Positions 1 through 8,108 of a stretch of 57,852 bases of DNA are shown here, piece by piece. Both the position numbers and the translations under genes were made by a program. Under the pieces are notes generated by a model that saw only the letters and a list, made by a program, of their open reading frames with translations, made no database searches and was not told the origin of the DNA. Within the stretch, counting starts at the first letter, position 1. Each line of letters opens with the position of its first letter. Source of the stretch: Ureibacillus endophyticus (GTDB lineage: Bacteria; Bacillota; Bacilli; Bacillales_A; Planococcaceae); the NCBI RefSeq assembly GCF_003628435.1, contig NZ_RBZN01000020.1:1-57852 (forward strand). Direction: 5' to 3'.

Positions 1-146
1 CAATCGGCGTAGCGAACTCTTGACAAACCGAATGGAGAAAAGGTTAAAATTGGTATTTGGCGAGGGTTATTTAGTGTGCCTACTTTTTCCTCTTCGCCCT
101 CAAAAACAAGGCGCAACCTTTTCGGAATGTTTGTCAAGAGCGATTG
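1..146. repeat. Long imperfect inverted repeat
   Basis: The arm at 17-45 (beginning CTCTTGACAAAC) is complementary to the arm at 115-140 (ending GTTTGTCAAGAG). The outer ends CAATCG (1-6) and CGATTG (141-146) also pair, so almost the whole segment can fold into one imperfect hairpin. No ORF with a ribosome site is visible here. It lies just downstream of the truncated dsdA reading frame and may be a small mobile or repetitive element. The window edge cuts off its left context. Confidence 0.55.
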
Positions 147-216
147 TCATCTCGTTCGAAGAGTAATTTTGAGCCTAATACTTTGTGATTTTCAGTTTTT
201 CATAGAAGTTTTTACA

Positions 217-570
217 CTACCCTTTGATCGACCCTGAAATCGGTAAGGAATGATCGCATTTTAAGATTAATCTTCCGGGTATCTTAAAACCTCTACGCCC
301 TTCAATGAGCTTTTTCATCTGAGGAATTTCTTTAAGAGGAGATTCAATTATTCCTTTTAATTTTTCTGTTTCAGGAAAAGCTACTTTTATATATGAAGAA
401 AGTCGATTCAATCGTTCACTTGCTTCATGCATTTGTTGAAATGAGAATTGTTCTTGATTAGGTATGGGTTTTCTATTCGGATTTATCCATAATACTGATT
501 TTAAGTTCTTTATTTCATTTATTAGATGGATTTCATCTAATTTTGAGATTGATTCTTCTCGTTCAATCAC
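217..570 (-). pseudogene. dsdA: D-serine ammonia-lyase, N-terminal remnant
   Basis: The 117-residue frame resembles the N-terminus of PLP-dependent D-serine dehydratase (DsdA; YqjR in B. subtilis), which deaminates D-serine to pyruvate and ammonia. It keeps the FPET...KGIIESPLKEIP block and the LKCD..LPISGSIK motif around the Schiff-base lysine. The full enzyme has roughly 440 residues. Here the similarity stops right after that lysine and one more codon precedes a TAG, so the PLP domain is missing. The start is GTG at 570, overlapping the stop of the upstream yqxD-like gene by 8 nt, with GGGGTGAG as a shared ribosome site. It is very probably non-functional. Identification rests on recalled family sequence. 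Confidence 0.72.
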
Positions 571-1042
571 TCATCTCACCCCTTTTTTTTGCTAAAATTG
601 CTCGTTCACAAATTTGTCGAAAATTCCTTTCGAAGGCAATATTATTTTTTTCCGTTCGTTTTTTCGGTCCTTTAGTGCGTCCACCTGCTTTTCTAAATTT
701 TGCGCTTTCAAAACGAAATGCGAGCAATTGGTCTATGTTGTCTGCTGTCATTTCTCTTCCATTTTGATCAATGACAAAGGCACCTTTTGCCAAACACATG
801 GCAGCTAATCCATAATCCTGTGTTATAACAATATCATACTTTGTAACCGCATTCACTAGCTTAAAATCAACGGAATCGGGTCCTTTCGGAACGATAATTG
901 TTATTGCATTCTCCCTTTCTATACGATGGGAAGTATCGCAAAACAAGAACGGTTTAATCTCATAATCAGATGAAACAAATAGCGCCAAATCAATAACTGG
1001 ACATGCATCTGCATCAATTAATAGCTGTAAAATCGTTTCCAC
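563..1042 (-). CDS. yqxD: YaiI/YqxD family (UPF0178) protein
   Basis: A protein of about 155-159 residues with the family's N-terminal LIDADACPV motif, ITQDYGLA in the middle and a C-terminal GGRTKGPKKRT stretch. The fold is PIN-like, with acidic residues suggesting a metal-dependent nuclease, but the biochemical role is not established. Start choice is odd. The in-frame GTG at 1042 lies inside the ribosome site GGAGGTG, and the next in-frame codon at sensible spacing is ATT at 1033, which would give a protein of normal family length. The listed start is the conservative GTG. It is followed, with overlap, by the dsdA remnant. Confidence 0.9.
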   Translation of the reverse strand: METILQLLIDADACPVIDLALFVSSDYEIKPFLFCDTSHRIERENAITIIVPKGPDSVDFKLVNAVTKYDIVITQDYGLAAMCLAKGAFVIDQNGREMTADNIDQLLAFRFESAKFRKAGGRTKGPKKRTEKNNIAFERNFRQICERAILAKKRGEMSD

Positions 1043-1134
1043 CTCCAGAAAATAATTCCTTTAATTTATTATATTTATATAATATTTTTCCAACCATTAC
1101 ACAGGTTACATCGGTTTGTCACCAAAATCTTTTA

Positions 1135-1163
1135 TTGAATTGTTCGAAAAATCATAATACTAT
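1135..1163 (+). promoter_or_regulatory. Candidate sigma-A promoter for gdhA
   Basis: TTGAAT (1135-1140) and TACTAT (1158-1163) are separated by 17 bp and lie about 30 bp before the gdhA start. Both hexamers are imperfect, so this is only the best candidate in the 150-bp divergent gap. Confidence 0.35.
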
Positions 1164-1194
1164 ACATTCATCAACAAATTTAGGGGGTCACACA

Positions 1195-2568
1195 ATGACG
1201 ACACAATTCATCGACAATAAAACAGCAGCACAAGAGTATATAGATTCAGTATTCGCACAGGTTAAAGCAAAAAACGGACACCAAGCAGAATTCTTACAAG
1301 CCGTGGAAGAAATTTTCCTTTCTTTAGTACCTGTTTTTGAACAACATCCTGAATATATTGAAAATAATATTTTATCTCGTATCGTAGAACCTGATCGTAT
1401 TGTTTCATTCCGTGTAGCATGGCAAGACGATAACAACCAAGTACAAGTAAACCGTGGTTACCGCGTTCAATTTAATAATGTAGTTGGTCCTTACAAAGGC
1501 GGTTTACGTTTCCACCCAACAGTAAACGAATCAATTATGAAATTCTTAGCATTTGAACAAATCTTCAAAAACTCTTTAACAGGTCAACCAATCGGTGGTG
1601 GTAAAGGTGGATCTGACTTCAATCCAAAAGGTAAATCAAATTCAGAAATTATGCGCTTCTGCCAAGCGTTCATGACAGAACTATACCGTCACATTGGTCC
1701 AGATGTCGATGTTCCTGCAGGTGATATCGGTGTTGGAGGAAGAGAAATCGGTTATTTATATGGCCAATATAAACGCATCCGTGGCGCTTACGAAGCAGGC
1801 GTATTAACTGGTAAAACTCCTGGATACGGCGGTTCCCTAGCACGTAAAGAAGCAACTGGTTACGGATTAGTATACTTTGTAGAACAAATGTTATTAGAGA
1901 AAAAAGAATCATTCTTAAATAAAACAGTTGTTGTATCTGGTTCTGGTAACGTTGCAATCTATGCAATCGAAAAATTACAACACTTTGGGGCAAAAGTTGT
2001 ATCATGTTCTGATTCTAACGGATATATTTATGACCCAGAAGGTATTGATTTAAAACTAGTTAAAGAAATTAAAGAAGTTAAAGGCGATCGTATCAAAACA
2101 TACGTAGATTATCGTCCAAGTGCAACATATACAGAAGGATGCACAGGTATCTGGACAATTCCATGTGATATCGCATTACCATGTGCAACTCAAAACGAAA
2201 TCGATGGCGATTCTGCTCGTACATTAATCGCTAATGGCGTGAAATTCGTTGCAGAAGGTGCAAACATGCCTTCAAACCTTGAAGCAATTAACTTATTCTT
2301 AGAAAACGACGTATACTTCGGTCCAGCAAAAGCTGCAAACGCTGGTGGTGTAGCAGTATCTGCATTAGAAATGGCTCAAAACTCTGGCCGTAACTACTGG
2401 TCATTCCAAGAAGTAGACGAAAAATTAAACAACATCATGAAATCTATCTACACAAACAGTAAAGAAGCAGCTGAAAAATATGGTTACCCAGGTAACTTAG
2501 TAGTAGGTTCAAACATCGCTGGCTTCGTAAAAGTAGCTAACGGTATGCTTACTGAAGGTGTGTACTAA
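1195..2568 (+). CDS. gdhA: NADP-type glutamate dehydrogenase
   Basis: A 457-residue hexameric glutamate dehydrogenase that interconverts 2-oxoglutarate plus ammonium and glutamate. The start is ATG 1195, preceded by AGGGGG; in-frame sequence upstream of it is not conserved. Seen motifs are GPYKGGLRFHP (98-108) and GGGKGGSDFNPKGK (134-147) with catalytic lysine about 137, DVPAGDIGVGGREIGYL, and the Rossmann motif VSGSGNVA in the C-terminal half. Length and motifs fit the ~450-residue family usually NADP(H)-linked and anabolic, rather than the shorter catabolic RocG/GudB type. Cofactor preference is inferred. It is transcribed alone and divergently from the yqxD-like gene. Confidence 0.96.
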   Translation: MTTQFIDNKTAAQEYIDSVFAQVKAKNGHQAEFLQAVEEIFLSLVPVFEQHPEYIENNILSRIVEPDRIVSFRVAWQDDNNQVQVNRGYRVQFNNVVGPYKGGLRFHPTVNESIMKFLAFEQIFKNSLTGQPIGGGKGGSDFNPKGKSNSEIMRFCQAFMTELYRHIGPDVDVPAGDIGVGGREIGYLYGQYKRIRGAYEAGVLTGKTPGYGGSLARKEATGYGLVYFVEQMLLEKKESFLNKTVVVSGSGNVAIYAIEKLQHFGAKVVSCSDSNGYIYDPEGIDLKLVKEIKEVKGDRIKTYVDYRPSATYTEGCTGIWTIPCDIALPCATQNEIDGDSARTLIANGVKFVAEGANMPSNLEAINLFLENDVYFGPAKAANAGGVAVSALEMAQNSGRNYWSFQEVDEKLNNIMKSIYTNSKEAAEKYGYPGNLVVGSNIAGFVKVANGMLTEGVY

Positions 2569-2570
2569 TT

Positions 2571-2832
2571 AGAAAAGCGGAGAACGCTCGCCTAGCTCTT
2601 GAAGGCACTGGAGACTTCCGACTAGCGTGTTTACACGCGCCGGAGGAAGTTGAAGTGTCCGAAAGAGCTAGCGTTCGCAGCTAGACAATCTAGAAAAGCG
2701 GAGCGCGTTCGTTCAGCCGTGACAGAAACTGGAGACTTCTGACAAGTGTTCTTGAACACGCAGGAGGAAGTTGAAGTTTCCGAACGGCTAACGCGCGGAG
2801 CTAGACATTAGAAAAGCGGAGAACGCTCGCTC
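2571..2832. repeat. Tandem ~120-bp intergenic repeat, 2.2 units
   Basis: Units begin with AGAAAAGCGGA at 2571, 2692 and 2810 (the last truncated). Each full unit carries CTGGAGACTTC, then GGAGGAAGTTGAAG, then a GCTAGAC end. Within a unit the two sides are complementary (CCTAGCTCTT with AAGAGCTAG), so each can form a cruciform or RNA hairpin. A short piece of the same family occurs after ponA at 44444. It resembles dispersed intergenic repeats of Lysinibacillus-like genomes, but family membership was not checked. Confidence 0.7.
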
Positions 2833-2882
2833 TATATATCCAAAGATAATACATTGTTCGATATAATAAAGGGGAATAATAT

Positions 2883-2915
2883 ACAACCGAATTCTTGTAA
2901 TTCGGTTGTTTTTTT
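2883..2915 (+). terminator. Rho-independent terminator after gdhA
   Basis: A perfect 11-bp stem ACAACCGAATT/AATTCGGTTGT with a 5-nt loop is followed by TTTTTT. It lies past the repeats, so the gdhA transcript would include them. Confidence 0.85.
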
Positions 2916-3015
2916 ATTGGAATTTTTTTACATTCCCCTTCATTGTTGCGCATTTAATGAAAATACGGAACATTTATTTCAAATTTCTGAAGAGATAATT
3001 TAAGAACAAAGGTTA

Positions 3016-3205
3016 AGGAGAAGTAAAACTAGAAGAATCTTGAGATATAATCGATACATAAAAAATGAATAACATATTACATTTGATATTAGAAGTAGCT
3101 TCGAATTAATGGGAAATTTACAAATTTAACAATTACTATGGTTGTTAATTACAGTATATAGAAACTTAACCGAAAAGCTTGTGTCAAAAGGTAACTCTAA
3201 TAATA
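3016..3205 (+). pseudogene. Decayed copy of the pepF 5' end
   Basis: AAGTAAAACTAGAAGAA at 3021 matches pepF at 3483, and CCGAAAAGCTTGTG at 3170-3183 is identical to pepF 3657-3670. The sequence between aligns over long stretches (GGGAAA.TTACAAATTTAACA against GGGAAAATCACAAATTCAACA), with about 25 nt missing. The copy contains stops and cannot be translated. It is a partial duplication about 470 bp upstream of the intact gene, now degraded. Beyond about 3205 the similarity is lost. The rest of the 2916-3308 gap is AT-rich, with nothing recognisable. Confidence 0.7.
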
Positions 3206-3308
3206 AACATTTTTAAATCTTAAAAAAGCTATTGTGCATTAAACGATTTTCTTTGATTTCTGTTGAAAATGAAGATTGAATGAATAAAGCACTTAAAGAA
3301 ATGTAATA

Positions 3309-3340
3309 AAAAAATCACCTAGCAATTCAGGTGATTTTTT
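3309..3340. terminator. Bidirectional-type terminator hairpin
   Basis: AAAAAATCACCT (3309-3320) pairs perfectly with AGGTGATTTTTT (3329-3340) around an 8-nt loop. It sits about 125 bp before pepF and would insulate that gene from upstream transcription. Confidence 0.75.
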
Positions 3341-3466
3341 ATTTCCGTAATGATTCTAGTTAAATATTCAGTCTCCCCTCTCTTGTTCACGTTGTCTCTT
3401 AAAAGAAAAATATGGTACAATTATTTCGAGTTCCGTAATAATTTCAAGGGGAAAAGGAGGAGCAAT

Positions 3467-5263
3467 ATGTTAAAACGTAGCGAAGTAAAACTAGAAGAAA
3501 CTTGGGATTTAACTGATTTATTTGAAAATGAACAACAGTTTGAAGAGGCATTACAAGAGGTATCAGAGGAAGCTACAGCGATTGAAGCAAAATTTAAAGG
3601 GAAAATCACAAATTCAACAGTTGCTGTAGAAGTAATTACCTTATACAAAAACTTATCCGAAAAGCTTGTGCCAATCGGTAACTATTCGCAGCTTTCTTTA
3701 AGCGTGGATCAAACAAATGACACAGCCCAAATGCGTGCTGCAAAGGTTGGCCAACTTTACTCAAAAATCAGTGCGCAACTATCATTTATTACTTCTGAAT
3801 TATTACAATTAGATGAAGAAACACTTACAGAAACAAAAAATAAGGCCCAAGATTTTTCTCACTACATCGATAAATTAATACGCAAAAAACCTTATCAATT
3901 ACATCCTGAAGTTGAAAAAACGTTAGCTGCTTTCGGATCAATTTTTGAAGCTCCATATGAACTTTACAACACAACCAAACTAGTTGATATGAAATTCGAA
4001 AACTTTGAAGTGAACGGCAAAAGCTATCCACTAAGCTACAACTCTTTCGAAGGAGATTGGGAGCTTGAAACGGATACAGACATTCGGAGAGCGGCATTTA
4101 CCGCATTTTCTAACAAACTCCGTGACTATCAGCATACAACGGCAAAAACCTACGATACCCACTTAAAAATCGAAAAAACAGAGTCTGACTTACGCGGCTT
4201 TAATTCTATTTTTGATTCATTGCTTTTTGAGCAGCAAGTTGATAAAGAGCTTTATGACCGCCAAATTGACCTGATTACAAGTGAATTAGCCCCGATTATG
4301 CGTAAGTATGCGAAACTTCTACAAAAAAGTCATGGATTAGAAAAAATGACGTTTGCTGATTTGAAAATACCATTAGATCCTTCATATGAGCCAAAAATTT
4401 CAATAGAAGAATCTCGTCAATATATGAAGGACGGTTTGTCTGTCTTAGGTAAAGACTATCAAGCTATGCTAGACCGTGCATTTGACGAAAGATGGATTGA
4501 TTTTGCCCAAAATATCGGAAAATCCACAGGAGCCTTTTGTTCAAGCCCATATGGTTATCACCCTTATGTATTAATTTCTTGGACTTCTCGCATGAATGAA
4601 GTGTTTGTTTTAGCCCACGAACTTGGGCATGCTGGGCATTTTTACCTTGCCAATGCAGAACAAAACATTTTTAATGCCCGTCCTTCCTTATACTTTATTG
4701 AAGCACCTTCAACGATGAATGAAATGCTTATGGCCAACCACTTACTTTCAAATTCAAATGATGCAAGGTTCAAACGCTGGGTAATCTCTACAATCATTGC
4801 TCGAACGTACTATCATAATTTCGTTACCCATTTATTAGAGGCCGCTTACCAACGTAAAGTTTACGAAATCATCGATGATGGTGGAAGTGTCAATGCTTCG
4901 ATTTTAAATAAGTTGAAACGCGATGTATTGGTTGATTTCTGGGGAGATGCAGTTGAAATTACAGAAGGCGCCGAATTAACGTGGATGCGTCAACCTCACT
5001 ATTATATGGGCTTATATCCATACACTTATTCAGCCGGATTAACAATTGCAACAGAAGTCTCTCAACGCATTTTAAAAGAAGGCACACCTGCTGTAAACGA
5101 TTGGATTAATGTATTAAAAGCCGGTGGTACAAAAACACCTGTAGAACTTGCTCAAATGGCAGGTGTTGATGTGACAACAGATCACCCACTTCGAAATACA
5201 ATCCAATTTATCAGTTCATTAGTCGACCAATTAGAAGAACTAACTGCACAACTTGAAAATTAA
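3467..5263 (+). CDS. pepF: Oligoendopeptidase F
   Basis: A 598-residue M3-family zinc metallopeptidase of the cytoplasm that cleaves short peptides of roughly 7-17 residues. The zinc-binding motif HELGH starts at residue 384, and the third ligand is the glutamate in the following EAPSTMNEML segment. The usual family length is about 600, so it is complete. The start is ATG 3467, preceded by AAAGGAGGAG at ideal spacing; 39 extra in-frame codons upstream are not family-like. It stands alone, with a terminator-like hairpin on each side, and a degraded partial copy of its 5' end lies upstream. Confidence 0.96.
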   Translation: MLKRSEVKLEETWDLTDLFENEQQFEEALQEVSEEATAIEAKFKGKITNSTVAVEVITLYKNLSEKLVPIGNYSQLSLSVDQTNDTAQMRAAKVGQLYSKISAQLSFITSELLQLDEETLTETKNKAQDFSHYIDKLIRKKPYQLHPEVEKTLAAFGSIFEAPYELYNTTKLVDMKFENFEVNGKSYPLSYNSFEGDWELETDTDIRRAAFTAFSNKLRDYQHTTAKTYDTHLKIEKTESDLRGFNSIFDSLLFEQQVDKELYDRQIDLITSELAPIMRKYAKLLQKSHGLEKMTFADLKIPLDPSYEPKISIEESRQYMKDGLSVLGKDYQAMLDRAFDERWIDFAQNIGKSTGAFCSSPYGYHPYVLISWTSRMNEVFVLAHELGHAGHFYLANAEQNIFNARPSLYFIEAPSTMNEMLMANHLLSNSNDARFKRWVISTIIARTYYHNFVTHLLEAAYQRKVYEIIDDGGSVNASILNKLKRDVLVDFWGDAVEITEGAELTWMRQPHYYMGLYPYTYSAGLTIATEVSQRILKEGTPAVNDWINVLKAGGTKTPVELAQMAGVDVTTDHPLRNTIQFISSLVDQLEELTAQLEN

Positions 5264-5269
5264 ATAAAT

Positions 5270-5300
5270 CTCCAACAGCCTCAATTGTGGGCTGTTGGAG
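5270..5300. terminator. Convergent terminator pepF / malic enzyme
   Basis: CTCCAACAGCC (5270-5280) pairs with GGCTGTTGGAG (5290-5300), flanked by T-rich sequence on the plus side and A-rich sequence on the other. It lies between two convergent genes and probably serves both. Confidence 0.7.
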
Positions 5301-5309
5301 TGCTTATTT

Positions 5310-6524
5310 TTAAACTCCTGCTTCAACTTTTAACGGTTGTTGGAATAAATCTGAAACCCCAGTTTCAATTGCTGCACTTCCTACCGCTTTTGCTACAGCA
5401 GGTGCAACACGTTCATCTAAAGATTTCGGAATTACATAGTCTTCATGTAACTCTTCATCTGTTACAAGGGAAGCAATTGCTTCTACCGCTGCTAATTTCA
5501 TACTTTCATTGATATCAGTAGCACGAACATCTAATGCCCCTCTAAAAATACCAGGGAACGCTAATAGATTATTTACTTGGTTTGGATAGTCAGAACGGCC
5601 AGTCCCAATTACTCGTACCCCCCATGCTTTTGCATTTTCAAACGTAATCTCTGGATTTGGATTTGCTAATGCGAAAACAATAGGATCTGAACTCATTGAT
5701 TTAATATGCTCTTCTGTTAGTAAGTTTGCAACAGATACACCGATGAAAATATCTGCTCCTACTAGCGCTTCTGATAAGCTACCTTTAATACGGTTCGGGT
5801 TTGTAATATATGCAATATTTTCTTTAATAGGGTTCATTCCTTCTGTTCTACCTTGATAAATAACCCCAGTTGAATCACACATTACAATGTTTTTATAACC
5901 GATTTGAAGTAAAAGTCTTACAATCGCAATACCTGCAGCACCGGCACCGTTAATTACGATTTTTACATTTTCTTTTTGTTTATCAACAATTTTAAGTGCA
6001 TTTTGTAGTCCAGCCCCTACAACGATTGCAGTTCCATGTTGATCATCATGGAAAATTGGAATATTACATTCTCTTCTTAAACGATCTTCAATTTCAAAGC
6101 AACGTGGTGCTGAAATATCTTCTAGATTAATTGCACCATACGTAGGGCTAATCGCTTTAACAGTACGTACAATTTCATCCACATCTTTTGTATCTAAACA
6201 AACTGGAACAGCATCCACATTTGCAAAACGTTTTAATAATAGAGCTTTCCCCTCCATTACTGGTAACGCTGCTTCAGGGCCAATATCCCCTAAACCTAAA
6301 ACTGCTGTGCCATCTGTTACAACTGCTACAAAATTCCCTTTAATTGTATAGTCATAAACCCTTGAACGGTTATTTTCGATCTCAATACATGGTGCAGCTA
6401 CCCCAGGTGAATAAGCTAAACTTAAATCGTATGAATCTACTACTGGTATTTTATAGTTAATTTCCAGTTTCCCTCTATATTCACTATGCATTTCGATTGC
6501 TTTTTTCATTAAATCCATTTTCAT
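5310..6524 (-). CDS. Malic enzyme (malate oxidoreductase, decarboxylating)
   Basis: A short-form (~404 residue) malic enzyme converting malate to pyruvate, CO2 and NAD(P)H, like the YtsJ/MleA group of Bacillus. Seen are LAYSPGVAAPC near the N-terminus, GDIGPEAALPVMEGKA, FHDDQHGTAIV (metal and substrate region), the dinucleotide motif INGAGAAGIA and ALANPNPEI. Two starts are possible: ATG 6524 (listed) and ATG 6518, which sits better behind AGAAGGGATGG. Coenzyme preference cannot be read reliably. It is a single gene with a good sigma-A promoter and shares a terminator with pepF. Confidence 0.94.
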   Translation of the reverse strand: MKMDLMKKAIEMHSEYRGKLEINYKIPVVDSYDLSLAYSPGVAAPCIEIENNRSRVYDYTIKGNFVAVVTDGTAVLGLGDIGPEAALPVMEGKALLLKRFANVDAVPVCLDTKDVDEIVRTVKAISPTYGAINLEDISAPRCFEIEDRLRRECNIPIFHDDQHGTAIVVGAGLQNALKIVDKQKENVKIVINGAGAAGIAIVRLLLQIGYKNIVMCDSTGVIYQGRTEGMNPIKENIAYITNPNRIKGSLSEALVGADIFIGVSVANLLTEEHIKSMSSDPIVFALANPNPEITFENAKAWGVRVIGTGRSDYPNQVNNLLAFPGIFRGALDVRATDINESMKLAAVEAIASLVTDEELHEDYVIPKSLDERVAPAVAKAVGSAAIETGVSDLFQQPLKVEAGV

Positions 6525-6565
6525 CCATCCCTTCTTTATCCAACCAATAATTCTTATATTTTTGT

Positions 6566-6594
6566 ATCATAGTGCTTTATTGCGTTAAAGTCAA
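6566..6594 (-). promoter_or_regulatory. Sigma-A promoter of malic enzyme gene
   Basis: Read on the minus strand, TTGACT (6589-6594) and TATGAT (6566-6571) have a 17-bp spacer. Both are near consensus, and the start codon lies about 42 bp beyond the -10. Confidence 0.8.
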
Positions 6595-6763
6595 CGGAAT
6601 TTTGCTAATTTTTCTTTATAAAATCTTCATTTTCGTTGAATTTGCGCGTTTTTTAATAATTGTGCAAATATTCACAAAAGGTTTTTTACCAAAAATAATT
6701 ATATTGGAATAATTCGTGTAAACACTTTCATTTTTCTACACCATATATATCAGGGGGTTCTCT

Positions 6764-6898
6764 GTGAAGAATTACACGTTTTGCTTTAGTAGAGAAAATA
6801 AGAAGTTTTTCACAAACTTTTTTAAAATTTCTGAAAAAATTTTCAAAAAAAGTTCACTTTTTTTTCGATTGAATAATAGAATTGAAAAATATTTTTAG
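6764..6898 (+). CDS. Possible 44-residue basic small protein
   Basis: An unrecognised short frame with GTG start at 6764 and CAGGGGG about 5 nt upstream. It encodes a Phe/Lys-rich, strongly basic peptide (begins MKNYTFCFSRENKKFF, ends LNNRIEKYF). It lies in an otherwise empty AT-rich 600-bp gap between the malic enzyme promoter and the next terminator, where chance Phe/Lys frames are common. The ribosome site is the main support. No family is recognised. The rest of 6595-7060 shows nothing else clear. Confidence 0.25.
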   Translation: MKNYTFCFSRENKKFFTNFFKISEKIFKKSSLFFRLNNRIEKYF

Positions 6899-7069
6899 AG
6901 GGAAATGGAAAAATAAGGGTCAGTAATTTATTTTCTAACGGCTAGATACTTTCTAATAAAAGATGTATTTTTCTAATTTCATACCAAATTTTCTATTAAC
7001 ATGATAATTCTTCTATTAATTCCATAGATATTTAAATTAACCAATATCCCCTTTTTAGAAAAATAAAAA

Positions 7070-7095
7070 GCTATCTACACAATTTGTGTAAATAG
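7070..7095 (-). terminator. Terminator of secreted-protein gene
   Basis: The minus strand reads GCTATTTACAC, a 4-nt loop, then GTGTAGATAGC followed by TTTTTATTTT. It lies 30 bp after the stop of the gene at 7126-8031. Confidence 0.8.
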
Positions 7096-7125
7096 CCGTT
7101 TTTGGTTGGTAGCCAATATATATTA

Positions 7126-8031
7126 TTATTTTTCAGTGTGCTCGATTAATAGGTGTAAAAATTCGATTGGTACGTACGTTTTCTTTTCCTCTAATAACTC
7201 AGGTGCTTCTTTAAAGAATCTTAAGGCTTTGTTGTATCCATAGGTTGTGGAACCGCGCGTAATCGTAAAGGATAGATTGCCTTTTGAAACAATTGCTCCT
7301 TTTCCTGTCGACTCAACTTTGAACCCTAATGTTTCCGCTACAAGTCGTAAAGGGATCATTGTTTCACCATTCACATCATAAAAATCAGTTTCTGCAATTT
7401 TTAACGCTTTATCAACAGCCGTTTGTTCACGTTCTAGCAAAATGACTCTTTTTGGACCTGTTTGGGCTGGATAGCTTTCTAGTACCACTTCATAGAATAT
7501 GAGAACTTCTTTATTAATAATTTCATCTTTTGAAACTAGTTTTTTAGAGAGATTCTCCATCACAGTTTCTTTTGATAAATGAATGATTAAATCTTGCTTT
7601 TTATTAAGTAAATTTTCATCAAATTGTTGAAGTTCTACTGTGCCAGGTTCATCAGTATGAACAATCACCACATCTGTTGAATAGCGTGGTGGGTAAATCA
7701 TCATCATTGGCTTAGATGAATCCACATACCCTGTAAATTCCATACCCTCTTCAAGTTTTACTTCTTTACCAGTATTATCAAAAACTAAAGTTTGATTATT
7801 AAAATAGAATCCATACTCCTCTTCGTCTGTTTTGACACTTGCAAAGAAAGTCCCTTTTGATTCTTCAGCAATTTTTGTGATGGTACCAGTAATTGTATAG
7901 AAGTTCATTTGCTGCACTTCTTCCTTTTGATCCACTACAGGGACTGGTTCTAATTCATTTGCTCCTGCAACGGGAGAAACCATCGTGCCTGCAATTGCGG
8001 AACAAAGTAATATCGATAATGTTTTCTTCAA
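7126..8031 (-). CDS. Secreted protein with copper amine oxidase N-terminal-like domain
   Basis: A 301-residue protein with a clear Sec signal peptide (MKKTLSILLCSAIAGTMVSP, probable cleavage after VAGA). The C-terminal ~90 residues (DVNGETMIPLRLVAETLGFKV ... KKTYVPIEFL split by a Ser/Thr-rich strand) match the copper amine oxidase N-terminal-like (stalk) domain found in many exported Bacillales and clostridial proteins, usually for wall or matrix attachment. The middle looks beta-rich and is not recognised. The start is TTG at 8031 behind GAGAGGAGTG. No catalytic motif is seen, so the function is unknown. Single-gene unit with its own terminator. Confidence 0.82.
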   Translation of the reverse strand: MKKTLSILLCSAIAGTMVSPVAGANELEPVPVVDQKEEVQQMNFYTITGTITKIAEESKGTFFASVKTDEEEYGFYFNNQTLVFDNTGKEVKLEEGMEFTGYVDSSKPMMMIYPPRYSTDVVIVHTDEPGTVELQQFDENLLNKKQDLIIHLSKETVMENLSKKLVSKDEIINKEVLIFYEVVLESYPAQTGPKRVILLEREQTAVDKALKIAETDFYDVNGETMIPLRLVAETLGFKVESTGKGAIVSKGNLSFTITRGSTTYGYNKALRFFKEAPELLEEKKTYVPIEFLHLLIEHTEK

Positions 8032-8108
8032 TTATGTCACTCCTCTCTCTGTTTTCGTAAAATTAGTCGAGGCACGAGAAAAAAGGTTACACAATAGAAG
8101 AAAATTTT

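Noticed and set aside
2571-2832. Small RNA gene in the GAAAAGCGGA repeats
   Set aside because: No promoter was found and the sequence sits in the likely 3' untranslated region of gdhA. It is kept only as a repeat.
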